A stretch of 64,000 nucleotides of DNA from an uncultured Lachnospiraceae bacterium (GCA_910578115.1 CAJTPO010000017.1:13638-77637), one strand, 5' to 3'; counted from the stretch's first letter, positions 16,198 through 26,500 are shown. Program-made: numbers and translations. Notes: generated by a model from the sequence alone, not told the origin.

Positions 16198-18957
16198 ATG
16201 AACTTGAGATTGGTAAAAAGGCGGGAATTACATGGTCGGTACTTTGCTTTATGGAAAGAACTGACGGGATGGAGACTTTTTTTGTTTTATGCAGCACATT
16301 ATACGGTACTGTTCATGGTGTTGGGGTATTTTGTGTTTCTGCCTTTTTATGAAGAAGGAAAAGGATTTGTATGGTCTGGTGATGGGGTTGAGCAGCATTT
16401 TGCGCGGCTGCTTTATATCAGCCAGACCTTGCGCGAAGGTGTCCGCTCGCTGATATCAGGGGAGGGATGGAACATTCCGGTTTATGATTTTAGAACGGGA
16501 CTGACAGTACAGGATCTACAGATCGGGTTTCCGCAGATTCTGGCGGTTTTCTGCCCGGAAGGCAGAATGGATGTTTTTTATAATATTTATGCGATCGTAA
16601 ATTATTATCTGGTAGGATTATCTTTTTCAGCCTTTGGACTGTTTTTTCGACAAAAACCGTTGCCTGTCATGACGGGAGCAGTTACGTACATGTTTTGCGG
16701 CTATGCAATTTTTGCCGGTGTACGTCATCCGCACTTTATTGTTCCAATGATATTCCTTCCATTGCTTATAATCGGTGCGGAGAAAGTTTTGCGAGGAGAG
16801 AAAGCCTGGCTGCTGCTGGGGACAGTCTTTCTGTCGCTGACGACTCAATGGGGACTATATTTTTCCTGCATGCAGGCGATACTCGTTATGCTCTATATTT
16901 GCGTGCGGTTCTTTGATCTTTATAAAGAGAAGCGGGCAGGGGAATTCATGAAAATGTTTGGAAGGCTGTCTGTATGGGGTGGGACGGGTGTATTGTTGGG
17001 AAGCTTCGTAGCATTACCAGCCTTCATGTCGATTACAGAAACAGGGCGTATTGGAAGAGATGTCGGAAGTTTTACTAATATGCTGCATTATAAGGAAAAT
17101 TATTATCGTAATTTTATACTGGATTTTATGCTGATATCGGAAGAAATCGGGGGATTTTTTGGATGCTGGACACTGTTGGGTTTCTCTGTGCTGACGGTTC
17201 CGGCTATAATATTGCTTTTTCTGCGGCAGGAGAAAAGGGAACAGAGTCTGCGGCGTTTATTTGTAATATATACAGTTATGCTGTGTATTCCGTCTGTAGC
17301 ATACGTGATGTCTGGATTTAGTAATATTTCCGGACGATTTTGCTTTGGGTATGCTTTTCTTGTAGCGGCAGTCCTTATGTTTATGATCCCACATTTTTCC
17401 GGAATGGAACGGAGCAGGATGGCGGTGCTTGGCAGCATTCTGATCGTCTGTTTTATGGTTTGCTTTTTTGTTGTAAAACATGAAACATATCAGATGCGGT
17501 CGTTTGTTATGCTGCTGGCGACGGTTCTACTCTTTTTATGCGTTAAACTGACCAGGTTGAGTGGGGGGGGGTGGGAGAAATGGGTATTCCCGTGCTGCCT
17601 GGCGGTGACTTGTTTATCCGTATGGTATAGCTCACATTTAAAATACAGTCCGGATGAAGGCAATTATGTGAAGGAGTTTGTGAACGATCCGTACAGGGAA
17701 CTTGACCAGGGACAGTATAATTCCCTTGCGCAGAGTGATCTGGTTTCAGCGGATATGGATTTTTATCGTGTTGCAGGCAACAGTATTTCACATCGTGAAT
17801 TAGGGGCGTCATTTTATTATGATTTAAATGGACTGTCCATGTATCCTTATTTTGGATGGAGTAATGAATATATACAGTGGTTGGAAGAAATGGAGGTGGC
17901 AAGAAGTGAAAACAAACATATTATTTATGGTCTGGATACACGTTCTTCGCTGATGTGCCTTGCAGGTGTGAAATATTATGCAGAGCGAAGAAATGATACT
18001 TCCTTTGCGCCCTATGGATATACGGAAGTCGATACAGTACAAAATGGCAAAAGTGAAGATGTGATCTGGAGGAATGAGTATTGGCTGCCGCTTGGTTATA
18101 CTTATGACAGTTATGTGGATCGTCAGCACTACGAGATGCTTAGTGCCTGGGGCAAGCAGGAGTTACAGCTGCAGGCTGTTGTATTGGAAGAAATGCCGGA
18201 GACTCTTTCGCTGAGAACTGAGGATGTTGCTGCCACGTTGTCAGCCATACAAATCCCATATGAAATTACCGATAATAAGCAGGTGACTTGGAAAAACGGG
18301 AAAATAAAAGTTGACGAATCCGGTGCGTCCATGACACTTGCTTTTACAGGGATGCCGGAAGTGGAGACTTATCTGCGTATTGTGAACCTGGATCTGACGA
18401 AAGAGGATAATATGCAGCGTTGGTGGCTTAAGGCGGCAACGGAGAATACTTCTGCGTCCGCGGGATTTTGTGCAGATGCTTTTCCTTATACACACAGACA
18501 GAAGACGCAGATACTGAATATGGGATATTCGGAAGAAGGGTATCGTACTATCACGATTACATTTCCAAACAAGGGCACTTACATATTGGACGATATTGAA
18601 ATATGGTGTCAACCGATGGAAAACCATGCCGGGTGGATAGACAGACTGAAGGAGGAGTCACTCAAGGATGTAAAAATTGACTGGCAGGGGGTATCAGGGA
18701 CAATTTCCGTATCATCGGATAAATTTCTGTGTTTGTCTATTCCTTACAGCAATGGATGGAAAGCTTATGTAGATGGACAGAGAGTAAAGCTTTACAGGGC
18801 GAATACTGCTTTTATGGGGGTGGAACTGCCTGCAGGAGAACATGAGGTTGTATTACGCTACTGGATTCCAGGATTGACAGCAGGCCTGATCTTGAGTGGT
18901 GCAGGAGTAGTCTGCCTTCTGGTAGTCGTTGTGTTTTTCAGGAAGAAACAAAGTTGA
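16198..18957 (+). CDS. YfhO-family membrane protein 1 (poly-G tract in frame)
   Basis: This 919-residue integral membrane protein has about a dozen hydrophobic segments in residues 30-470. A large extracytoplasmic domain follows and ends with the YfhO signature ending FLCLSIPYSNGWKAYVDGQRV, then ANTAFMGVELPAGEHEV and a final helix. YfhO-type proteins are GT-C-like and are implicated in attaching sugars to lipoteichoic acid or related polymers outside the membrane. Codons 456-458 are GGG GGG GGG within a run of nine G at 17563-17571. One G less gives TGA, and one more gives TAG, within about 25 codons, truncating the whole outer domain. GGGAGG stands nine bases before the chosen ATG. Confidence 0.82.
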   Translation: MNLRLVKRRELHGRYFALWKELTGWRLFLFYAAHYTVLFMVLGYFVFLPFYEEGKGFVWSGDGVEQHFARLLYISQTLREGVRSLISGEGWNIPVYDFRTGLTVQDLQIGFPQILAVFCPEGRMDVFYNIYAIVNYYLVGLSFSAFGLFFRQKPLPVMTGAVTYMFCGYAIFAGVRHPHFIVPMIFLPLLIIGAEKVLRGEKAWLLLGTVFLSLTTQWGLYFSCMQAILVMLYICVRFFDLYKEKRAGEFMKMFGRLSVWGGTGVLLGSFVALPAFMSITETGRIGRDVGSFTNMLHYKENYYRNFILDFMLISEEIGGFFGCWTLLGFSVLTVPAIILLFLRQEKREQSLRRLFVIYTVMLCIPSVAYVMSGFSNISGRFCFGYAFLVAAVLMFMIPHFSGMERSRMAVLGSILIVCFMVCFFVVKHETYQMRSFVMLLATVLLFLCVKLTRLSGGGWEKWVFPCCLAVTCLSVWYSSHLKYSPDEGNYVKEFVNDPYRELDQGQYNSLAQSDLVSADMDFYRVAGNSISHRELGASFYYDLNGLSMYPYFGWSNEYIQWLEEMEVARSENKHIIYGLDTRSSLMCLAGVKYYAERRNDTSFAPYGYTEVDTVQNGKSEDVIWRNEYWLPLGYTYDSYVDRQHYEMLSAWGKQELQLQAVVLEEMPETLSLRTEDVAATLSAIQIPYEITDNKQVTWKNGKIKVDESGASMTLAFTGMPEVETYLRIVNLDLTKEDNMQRWWLKAATENTSASAGFCADAFPYTHRQKTQILNMGYSEEGYRTITITFPNKGTYILDDIEIWCQPMENHAGWIDRLKEESLKDVKIDWQGVSGTISVSSDKFLCLSIPYSNGWKAYVDGQRVKLYRANTAFMGVELPAGEHEVVLRYWIPGLTAGLILSGAGVVCLLVVVVFFRKKQS
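17563..17571 (+). repeat. Poly-G tract, nine G, inside YfhO gene 1
   Basis: An uninterrupted G9 run lies within codons 456-458. Both one-base length changes shift the frame into nearby stops. It is a candidate slipped-strand phase-variation tract. Confidence 0.85.
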
Positions 18958-19020
18958 GTACGCTCTCTGATGAGCGGTTCATTTTACCAAATGTTTGTGA
19001 CACTTCGGAATGGAGAAAGT

Positions 19021-21894
19021 ATGAATCTGAGAAATATCTATATAAATAAGTATGTGAAAATGTGTAGGGGGGGGGTAAAACGGAGAGAACTCTTATCTCA
19101 ACTGATACTTCTATATACATTATTGTTTATAGGAATGTCGTTGATGGTATTTTCGTGGTACTTTTTTGCGAAGAGAACCTTTATATGGCAGAGTGACGGT
19201 TGGAGTCAGCACTATAAGGCGTTGTTTTATTACGCGAAATATTTGCGTTCGATCATAAAGACATTATTTGTGGAACGGCGTTTATCTGTTCCGTTCTGGG
19301 ATTTCAGTTTTGGAGAAGGCAACGACATTTTACAGACACTGCATTATTATGTGATTGGCGATCCCTTTACCGTAATGTCTGTTTTGATTCCGGTACGCTT
19401 TATGTATCTATATTATAATGCGATAGTACTTTTGCGGTTATATATTTCAGGGATTGCGTTTATCTGTCTGTGTCTCCAGACCGGCAGGACAGGACGATAT
19501 GCTGTTTTGGCAGGCGCTATGGCGTATGCGTTCTGCTGTTGGGCAGTATTTAATGCGGCGCGACATCCGTATTTCCTTAATCCCATGGTTTATTTTCCGC
19601 TGCTTATTACCGGAATTGAGAAGATACTGCGGAAAGAGCGGCCATACCTTTTTATCGTTATGGTATTTCTTTGCGCGGTCAGTAATTTTTACTTTTTTTA
19701 TATGATCGTATTGCTGACGGTTATGTATGTTGTTGTAAGAGTGTTGCTTTTATACCGAAGCAGTATACGTCGGATGCTGAAGATAGTCTTAAAGATTGCC
19801 ATAGCCGCTATGATCGGTGTCTTACTTGCCGCGGTGATCTTACTGCCTGTCTGCTATACATTTTTAAACGATACACGGATGTCGGTAAGGCACCCATTAC
19901 ATCTTTTTTATCCGTTATCCCATTACTGTCAGCTTCCCGGATTATTTGTTGCGGAAGGGGCTTCTTACTGGTGCTGGATGGGATTTGCTGTCCCTGTATT
20001 GCCTGCGGTGCTGCTGATGTTCCAAAAACGTGGCAGATACCGTTTGCTGAAATGTTTGTTCCTGCTCGATATATTGATCATTTTTATTCCGGCATTGGGA
20101 CAGATCCTGAATGGATTCTCTTATATGTCAAATCGATGGAGTTGGGCTTTTGCGCTTCTGACCGCGTATATCTTAACTGCAATGTGGCCTTCTATGATGA
20201 AGCTGGAGGCCGGAGAGACAGTGACACTGTTTACAGGCATGGTTGCTTATTTTGCGGTATGTATGCTGTTGGAACGTTCTCGCATGACGAAAGTGTTTAC
20301 ATCCATTATACTGGCCTTTATATTTCTGTTTCTCTTGATTACGCTGAAGGATGGAGAGGAGCTGATTTCCCGTAAGAGGAGGCAGCAGCTGGCCATGGCA
20401 GTAGTTCTTGCCAGTGTTTTCATGAACAGTTTCTGGAGGAATTCATCGTCTGGTGATAATTACGCATCTGAGAGTAAGGAAATAAAGGATCTGGCTGATA
20501 ATGAGCTGCTGACCAATGAAACGCTTGCCGTGATGGATGCTGCCGCATCGGATCGGATGGACTCTTTTTACAGGTATTCCGGCCGTGGCCTTACCTTAAA
20601 TGCAGGCATGATAGCGGGGGTATCGTCAACGCAATACTTTTGGTCAATTTCGAATCCCTATGTATGTAACTTTCGGGAGATCACAGAACAAATAGAAAAT
20701 GTATCTTTCAGCTATAGGGGATATGATGACAGAACGGCATTGTTGTCGTTGGCATCCGTGCTCTATTATGTGATGCCGGAGAAAGATTCTGCTCCGCTTC
20801 CCTATGGTTTTGCACCTGTCGGGACGATCAATGTAAAAGACGAGGATGCCCCGTTAAATTATAAAGTATATCGCAATGAGAATGCGCTGCCACTGGGGTA
20901 TACCTATGAAAACTGTATTTCGGCAGCAGAGTGGAATACCCTTTCAGCAGTCGAGAAACAGGAGGCTCTGCTACAGGCAGTTGTATTGGAAGATTATGAA
21001 GCAGCAGCTGGTCCATTACCGGATCTCACTGCTTTGGATATGCGATATACTGTGACATGCAACGGTGATAATATCACATTAGAAGAAAACGCTTTTGTTG
21101 TAACTTCCGGGAAAGCGACAGCCACCTTGACATTTGAAGGGCTGCCAAACAGTGAAACATATTTCAGTGTGGAAAATCTGTCTTTTCAGGGAGTGCCGGT
21201 GTATGATCTGTACTTTGGTGGAGAGGATGTTGATCCTGCTGATCTTTATGACCAGGAACGTTGGGACAGTCTCTCTCATACAGAGAAAAAATCCATATGG
21301 AAGAATAAAATTTACTGGACAGCTCCCGTAAGTGCGGATCTGTCTATCAAGTCATCGGCGGGTGTTGCGAAAACACTGAGCTATCATACTGCGGACCATG
21401 CTTTTTACAGTGGCCGTCATGATTTTACTGTTAATATGGACTATACAGAGGAAGCGGTCACTTCTGTGACGATCACGTTTCCGCATGTCGGAATCTATTC
21501 GTTCGATTCCATGAACATCACATGTCAGCCGATGGATCGCTATGTAGGACAGATTGAGGAGCGGAAAGAGGATGTCTTGGAAAATATAAAAATAGGTACG
21601 AATTGTGTCAGTGGAACCATTGAGCTTGATCAGGCGAAGTTTCTCTGTTTGGCGATTCCTTATTCCGAGGGCTGGAATGCACGCGTAGACGGACAGGAGT
21701 CTACGTTGTATCAGGCGAATGTCATGTATATGGCACTGGAATTAGAACCGGGGATACATACAATTGAATTATTCTATAAAACGCCGTTGCTAAAAGAAGG
21801 AATTTGGATATCGATAATTGTCGGAATATTGTTTCTTTCCTGTGTAATCATACTGGAACGGAGACGCGAAACAAGAAGTGAGGATACAGCATGA
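19021..21894 (+). CDS. YfhO-family membrane protein 2 (poly-G tract near the start)
   Basis: This 957-residue paralogue of the preceding protein has the same plan: about twelve hydrophobic segments from residue 30 to 480, an extracytoplasmic domain, the C-terminal signature FLCLAIPYSEGWNARVDGQ with ANVMYMALELEPGIHTIEL, and a last helix. An ATG at 18970 would add 17 residues, but GGAG precedes ATG 19021, which is preferred. Codons 16-18 contain nine G (19067-19075); with eight G the next codon becomes TAA, an immediate off switch. It lies 63 bp after YfhO gene 1. Two non-identical copies suggest two different sugar additions or two polymers. Confidence 0.82.
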   Translation: MNLRNIYINKYVKMCRGGVKRRELLSQLILLYTLLFIGMSLMVFSWYFFAKRTFIWQSDGWSQHYKALFYYAKYLRSIIKTLFVERRLSVPFWDFSFGEGNDILQTLHYYVIGDPFTVMSVLIPVRFMYLYYNAIVLLRLYISGIAFICLCLQTGRTGRYAVLAGAMAYAFCCWAVFNAARHPYFLNPMVYFPLLITGIEKILRKERPYLFIVMVFLCAVSNFYFFYMIVLLTVMYVVVRVLLLYRSSIRRMLKIVLKIAIAAMIGVLLAAVILLPVCYTFLNDTRMSVRHPLHLFYPLSHYCQLPGLFVAEGASYWCWMGFAVPVLPAVLLMFQKRGRYRLLKCLFLLDILIIFIPALGQILNGFSYMSNRWSWAFALLTAYILTAMWPSMMKLEAGETVTLFTGMVAYFAVCMLLERSRMTKVFTSIILAFIFLFLLITLKDGEELISRKRRQQLAMAVVLASVFMNSFWRNSSSGDNYASESKEIKDLADNELLTNETLAVMDAAASDRMDSFYRYSGRGLTLNAGMIAGVSSTQYFWSISNPYVCNFREITEQIENVSFSYRGYDDRTALLSLASVLYYVMPEKDSAPLPYGFAPVGTINVKDEDAPLNYKVYRNENALPLGYTYENCISAAEWNTLSAVEKQEALLQAVVLEDYEAAAGPLPDLTALDMRYTVTCNGDNITLEENAFVVTSGKATATLTFEGLPNSETYFSVENLSFQGVPVYDLYFGGEDVDPADLYDQERWDSLSHTEKKSIWKNKIYWTAPVSADLSIKSSAGVAKTLSYHTADHAFYSGRHDFTVNMDYTEEAVTSVTITFPHVGIYSFDSMNITCQPMDRYVGQIEERKEDVLENIKIGTNCVSGTIELDQAKFLCLAIPYSEGWNARVDGQESTLYQANVMYMALELEPGIHTIELFYKTPLLKEGIWISIIVGILFLSCVIILERRRETRSEDTA
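19067..19075 (+). repeat. Poly-G tract, nine G, in the 5' end of YfhO gene 2
   Basis: An uninterrupted G9 run sits at codons 16-18. Loss of one G makes TAA at once; gain of one G leads to TGA about 45 codons on. Confidence 0.85.
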
Positions 21895-22000
21895 TATCGT
21901 AGGGATCAGTAGTGGCTCATGGGATTTAAATCTGACTATATATGATCAGGAGATCCACAAAATATTGATGTTGGGATTTGTATTAAGGAGAAAATGAAAA

Positions 22001-23032
22001 ATGAAGAAAAACTTTCCGGGGGGGGGTGTTATTCTCCCGAATGACAGGATTTATCTTTATGATAACATACGTTTTCTATTGATCGTATTGACTGTTGTCG
22101 GACATGTGATCGATTTGAACACAGGACAGTCTAAAGTATTCAGGAGTATTTTTGTCTGGATCTATTCATTTCATATGCCTCTTTTCCTGTATTTATCAGG
22201 CATGTTCCACACGAACAGGAATATTTTGGCAAAAGTGTCGGGGTATGTGGCTATAGGCTTATTGTGGAAGATTGTTTATTTCCTGGAAAAATTGTTGCTT
22301 ACCGGCAAGGCGTCTTTCAGTCTTCTGTCCGACAACGGGGTTCCATGGTATATGTTTGTATTGGCGATGTATATCATGATTTCGTACGGTCTGAGAAATA
22401 TGAACAAACGGTTTATTATGGTGTTTTCCATAATGGTGGCATGTTTTGTCGGTTATGATGCATCGATAGGAGACTTTTTATATTTATCCCGAGCTATTGT
22501 ATTCTATCCCTTTTTTGTGCTGGGAGAGATGACGGATAAGGACTTATTAGTTACTTGTGTACAAAATAAATGGTTGAAAGTGTTGGCCTTCAGTGTTCTG
22601 GCAGGCTGGGGCCTGCTGTGTTTGCTTGATTTAAATCATACATACGTTCTGCGTCCTCTTTTTACCGGACGCAACCCCTTCAGTGTCAATGAAATATTCA
22701 GCAAATGGGGATTTGCATTCCGGATCTTATGCTATATCATCAGCTTATTCGGTGGATTTGCTGTGATCTGTGTCACAACGAACCGGCGGCTTCCGGTGAT
22801 AACCCTTTTTGGCGGCCGCACGCTGCAGATATATTTCTGGCACTATTTTGTGATTGCGGTTTTGACCAGGTTACAGATCAATACTTTCTTTATGGAGTCC
22901 CCTGTGCGGAGAGTGCTGTGGCTGTTGTGCGCGGTTCTGCTGGCGGTTATTTTGGGTTGGAAACCGTTTGGATTTCCGGCAATACAGATCATGAAGGCGT
23001 GTGTACCAGACAGAACCGACAGGGTTCATTGA
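22001..23032 (+). CDS. Acyltransferase family 3 membrane protein (poly-G tract at the start)
   Basis: This 343-residue protein has about ten membrane segments with the acyltransferase-3 opening YLYDNIRFLLIVLTVVGHVID and FHMPLFLYLSGMF. It probably O-acetylates or otherwise acylates the surface glycan made by this locus. Codons 7-9 lie in a run of nine G (22018-22026). Two start codons are present: ATG 22001, in frame with G9 and ten bases after AAGGAG, and ATG 21994, in frame only with G8. With G9 the upstream ATG gives a 16-codon dead-end peptide. G10 leaves neither start in frame. This suggests length-dependent on/off or level switching. Confidence 0.85.
   Translation: MKKNFPGGGVILPNDRIYLYDNIRFLLIVLTVVGHVIDLNTGQSKVFRSIFVWIYSFHMPLFLYLSGMFHTNRNILAKVSGYVAIGLLWKIVYFLEKLLLTGKASFSLLSDNGVPWYMFVLAMYIMISYGLRNMNKRFIMVFSIMVACFVGYDASIGDFLYLSRAIVFYPFFVLGEMTDKDLLVTCVQNKWLKVLAFSVLAGWGLLCLLDLNHTYVLRPLFTGRNPFSVNEIFSKWGFAFRILCYIISLFGGFAVICVTTNRRLPVITLFGGRTLQIYFWHYFVIAVLTRLQINTFFMESPVRRVLWLLCAVLLAVILGWKPFGFPAIQIMKACVPDRTDRVH
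22018..22026 (+). repeat. Poly-G tract, nine G, at the start of the acyltransferase gene
   Basis: An uninterrupted G9 run lies six codons after ATG 22001. It is the third such tract in 4.5 kb, in the third consecutive gene. Confidence 0.85.
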
Positions 23033-23086
23033 TGAGAGTTTTTGTATTGTTCTCTTTGTAAGGCAGTGCCGGGATTGTTGAGGGAA

Positions 23087-23276
23087 TTATTCTTTTATTT
23101 CATCAATGTCGGTGAGATTGACTCCGGCGACGGTAAGGACCGCCTTTAGAGAGATACTCCCTTTTTAATTCGGCATATGTTTCGGTGGCATTTTCTTTTT
23201 TGGCGATTGCCATGTAACACTGTATCTTTTTAAAATCGTCTATGGCAGCTTTCGTAATTTTGAGATCATTTGTCAT
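23087..23276 (-). pseudogene. Small conserved-looking protein gene with a one-base frameshift
   Basis: From ATG 23276, behind AGGTG, the frame reads MTNDLKITKAAIDDFKK, then NATETYAELKREYLS, and then turns into Arg-rich nonsense with an early stop. Adding one base after the TCT codon restores LKAVLTVAGVNLTDIDEIKE and a stop at 23087-23089. The result would be a tidy helical protein of about 63 residues. The sense of both halves argues for a real gene with a single-base deletion, or a sequencing error. Its function is not recognised. It is convergent with the acyltransferase gene and divergent from carB. Confidence 0.6.
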
Positions 23277-23380
23277 ATAGATTCACCTGCTTTGCATGCA
23301 TTGAGGTTACGTTACGTTGTCATTGTCACTTTTATTGTGGTAAATGGTGAGATTGGTGTAAAGTCACACAAAGAAGCGAA

Positions 23381-23409
23381 TTGACACCCCTGATATCTAA
23401 TGATAGAAT
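23381..23409 (+). promoter_or_regulatory. Promoter for carB
   Basis: TTGACA (23381-23386), a 17-base spacer and TAGAAT (23404-23409) predict a start near 23416 and a leader of about 145 bases. Confidence 0.7.
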
Positions 23410-23465
23410 GAGGAACGACAACGAAATTTGATACAGGAAAGCGAGACTTTGTGGAAATTTTCACA

Positions 23466-23499
23466 GACGGATATGCTGCAGATCCGGGGCGTATCCGTC
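23466..23499 (+). promoter_or_regulatory. Hairpin in the carB leader
   Basis: An 11-bp stem (GACGGATATGC with GCGTATCCGTC, one G-T pair) sits mid-leader with no U-run after it. It is possibly a regulatory structure for pyrimidine or arginine control. No PyrR binding consensus was recognised. Confidence 0.45.
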
Positions 23500-23561
23500 G
23501 GAAATATTCGAAATCAGAATCGCACAAAGTGGGTACGCAAAGATAAGAATGGAGGACATGT

Positions 23562-26500
23562 ATGCCACGCAGAACAGATATTCATAAGGTGCTGATCATC
23601 GGTTCAGGCCCGATCATCATCGGGCAGGCCTGTGAGTTTGATTACTCGGGAACACAGGCTTGTAAAGCGCTCCGCAAATTAGGGTACGAGATCGTGCTGG
23701 TGAATTCCAATCCGGCTACCATCATGACGGATCCGGAGACAGCGGATGTGACTTATATTGAGCCGCTCAATGTAGAACGGCTGGAACAGATCATTGCAAA
23801 AGAACGCCCCGACGCATTGCTTCCGAATCTGGGAGGCCAGTCCGGGCTTAATTTGTGTGCGGAATTACATAAGGCGGGTGTTCTGGAGAAATACAATGTA
23901 AAGGTCATCGGGGTGCAGGTGGATGCCATCGAGCGGGGCGAGGACCGCATCGAGTTCAAGAAGACCATGAATGCGCTGGGTATCGAGATGGCCCGCAGTG
24001 AGGTGGCCTACTCCGTGGAGGAGGCGTTGTCCATCGCCGAGAAGCTGGGGTATCCGGTGGTGCTGCGCCCGGCCTACACCATGGGCGGAGCCGGCGGCGG
24101 CCTGGTCTATAACAGGGAAGAGCTGCAGGTGGTTTGTGCCAGAGGCTTACAGGCCAGTCTGGTGGGACAGGTTCTGGTGGAGGAGTCGATTCTCGGCTGG
24201 GAAGAGCTGGAGCTGGAAGTGGTGCGGGATGCGGACAACAATATCATTACCGTATGTTTTATCGAGAATATCGACCCGCTGGGAGTTCACACCGGCGATT
24301 CCTTCTGTTCCGCCCCCATGCTGACGATCTCGGAGGAGTGCCAGAAGCGGCTGCAGGAGCAGGCTTACAAGATCGTGGAATCGGTGCAGGTGATCGGCGG
24401 CACCAATGTGCAGTTCGCCCATGACCCGGTGTCGGACCGGATCATCGTGATCGAGATCAATCCCCGTACTTCCCGTTCTTCCGCGCTGGCCAGCAAGGCT
24501 ACGGGCTTCCCCATCGCCCTGGTGTCGTCCATGCTGGCGGCAGGCCTGACGCTGAAAGACATCCCCTGTGGAAAATACGGCACGCTGGATAAATATGTGC
24601 CGGACGGCGACTATGTGGTGATCAAGTTTGCCCGCTGGGCTTTCGAGAAATTCAAAGGCGTGGAGGACAGGCTGGGCACCCAGATGCGCGCTGTGGGCGA
24701 GGTCATGAGTATCGGTAAAACCTACAAGGAGGCTTTCCAGAAGGCCATCCGTTCTCTGGAGACGGGACGTTACGGTCTGGGTCATGCGAAGGATTTTGAC
24801 ACTTTGTCGAAGGAAGAGCTGTTAAGACGGCTGATCACCCCTTCCAGCGAGCGGCATTTCCTGATGTATGAAGCGCTCAGAAAAGGCGCGACGGTGGAGG
24901 AGATCCACGAGATCACGAAGGTAAAGGCTTATTTTATCGAGCAGATGAAGGAGCTGGTGGAGGAAGAGGAAGCTGTTTTGCAGTATAAGGGCAGGACAGG
25001 TACGCAGCAGCTGCCGGATGAAATGCTGATCACGGCCAAAAAGGACGGCTTTTCCGATAAGTATTTAAGCCAGCTGCTGGAGATTCCGGAGGAGGATATC
25101 AGGAACCGCCGGCTGGCATTGGGTGTGGAAGAAGCCTGGGAGGGTGTGCATGTGAGCGGCACACAGAGCAGCGCTTACTTCTATTCTACGTACAATGCGC
25201 CGGATCGGAACCCGATCAGCGAAGACAGGCCGAAGATCATGATCCTGGGCGGCGGTCCCAACCGGATCGGCCAGGGCATCGAGTTTGACTACTGCTGCGT
25301 TCATGCGGCCATGGCTTTGAAAAAGCTGGGCTTTGAGACGATCATCGTCAACTGCAACCCGGAGACGGTGTCCACCGACTACGATACCTCGGACAAGCTG
25401 TATTTCGAGCCGTTGACTTTAGAAGATGTGTTGAGTATCTATAACAAAGAGAAACCGCTTGGCGTGATCGCCCAGTTTGGTGGGCAGACACCGCTTAACC
25501 TTGCTTCCGAGCTGGAGAAGAACGGCGTGAAAATACTGGGTACGCCGCCGGCAGTGATCGATCTGGCAGAGGACAGAGACCAGTTCCGCGCCATGATGGA
25601 GAAGCTGGAGATTCCCATGCCGGAATCGGGGATGGCCACCACGGTGGAGGAAGCGCTTGCCATCGCGACAGGGATAGGATATCCGGTGATGGTGCGCCCT
25701 TCCTATGTGCTGGGCGGCAGAGGCATGGAAGTGGTCTATGATAACGAAAGCCTGACGGAATATATGAATGCTGCGGTAGGCGTGACGCCTGACCGTCCGA
25801 TTCTGATCGACAGGTTCTTAAATCACGCGCTGGAGTGCGAGGCGGATGCCATCAGTGACGGTACGCATGCTTTCGTGCCCGCGGTGATGGAGCATATCGA
25901 GCTTGCCGGGATTCATTCCGGCGATTCGGCCTGCATCATTCCTTCCGTGCATATCCCGGAGGAGAGCGTAGAGACCATCAAGGAGTATACGCGGAAGATT
26001 GCGGAGGAGATGCATGTCAAAGGACTGATGAACATGCAGTATGCCATCGAGAACGGTAAGGTTTTCGTGCTGGAAGCCAATCCCAGAGCGTCCCGTACCG
26101 TGCCGCTGGTATCCAAGGTCTGCAATATCCGCATGGTGCCGCTGGCGACGGACATTATCACGGCGGAGCTGACAGGACGGCCGTCGCCGATCCAGGATCT
26201 GAAGGAGCAGGCGATTCCCAATTACGGGGTAAAAGAGGCGGTCTTCCCCTTCAATATGTTCCCGGAGGTGGATCCCATCCTGGGGCCGGAGATGCGTTCT
26301 ACCGGAGAGGTGCTGGGATTATCCGGCTCTTACGGCGAAGCCTTCTTCAAGGCGCAGGAAGCGGTGCAGTCGAAGCTGCCTCTTGCGGGCAGAGTGCTGA
26401 TCTCCGTCAACAAGAAGGATAAGGATGAGGTGGTGGAAGTGGCCAGAAGCCTGGCGCAGGACGGCTTTGAGATCGTGGCCACGGAAGGCACGTATAATCT

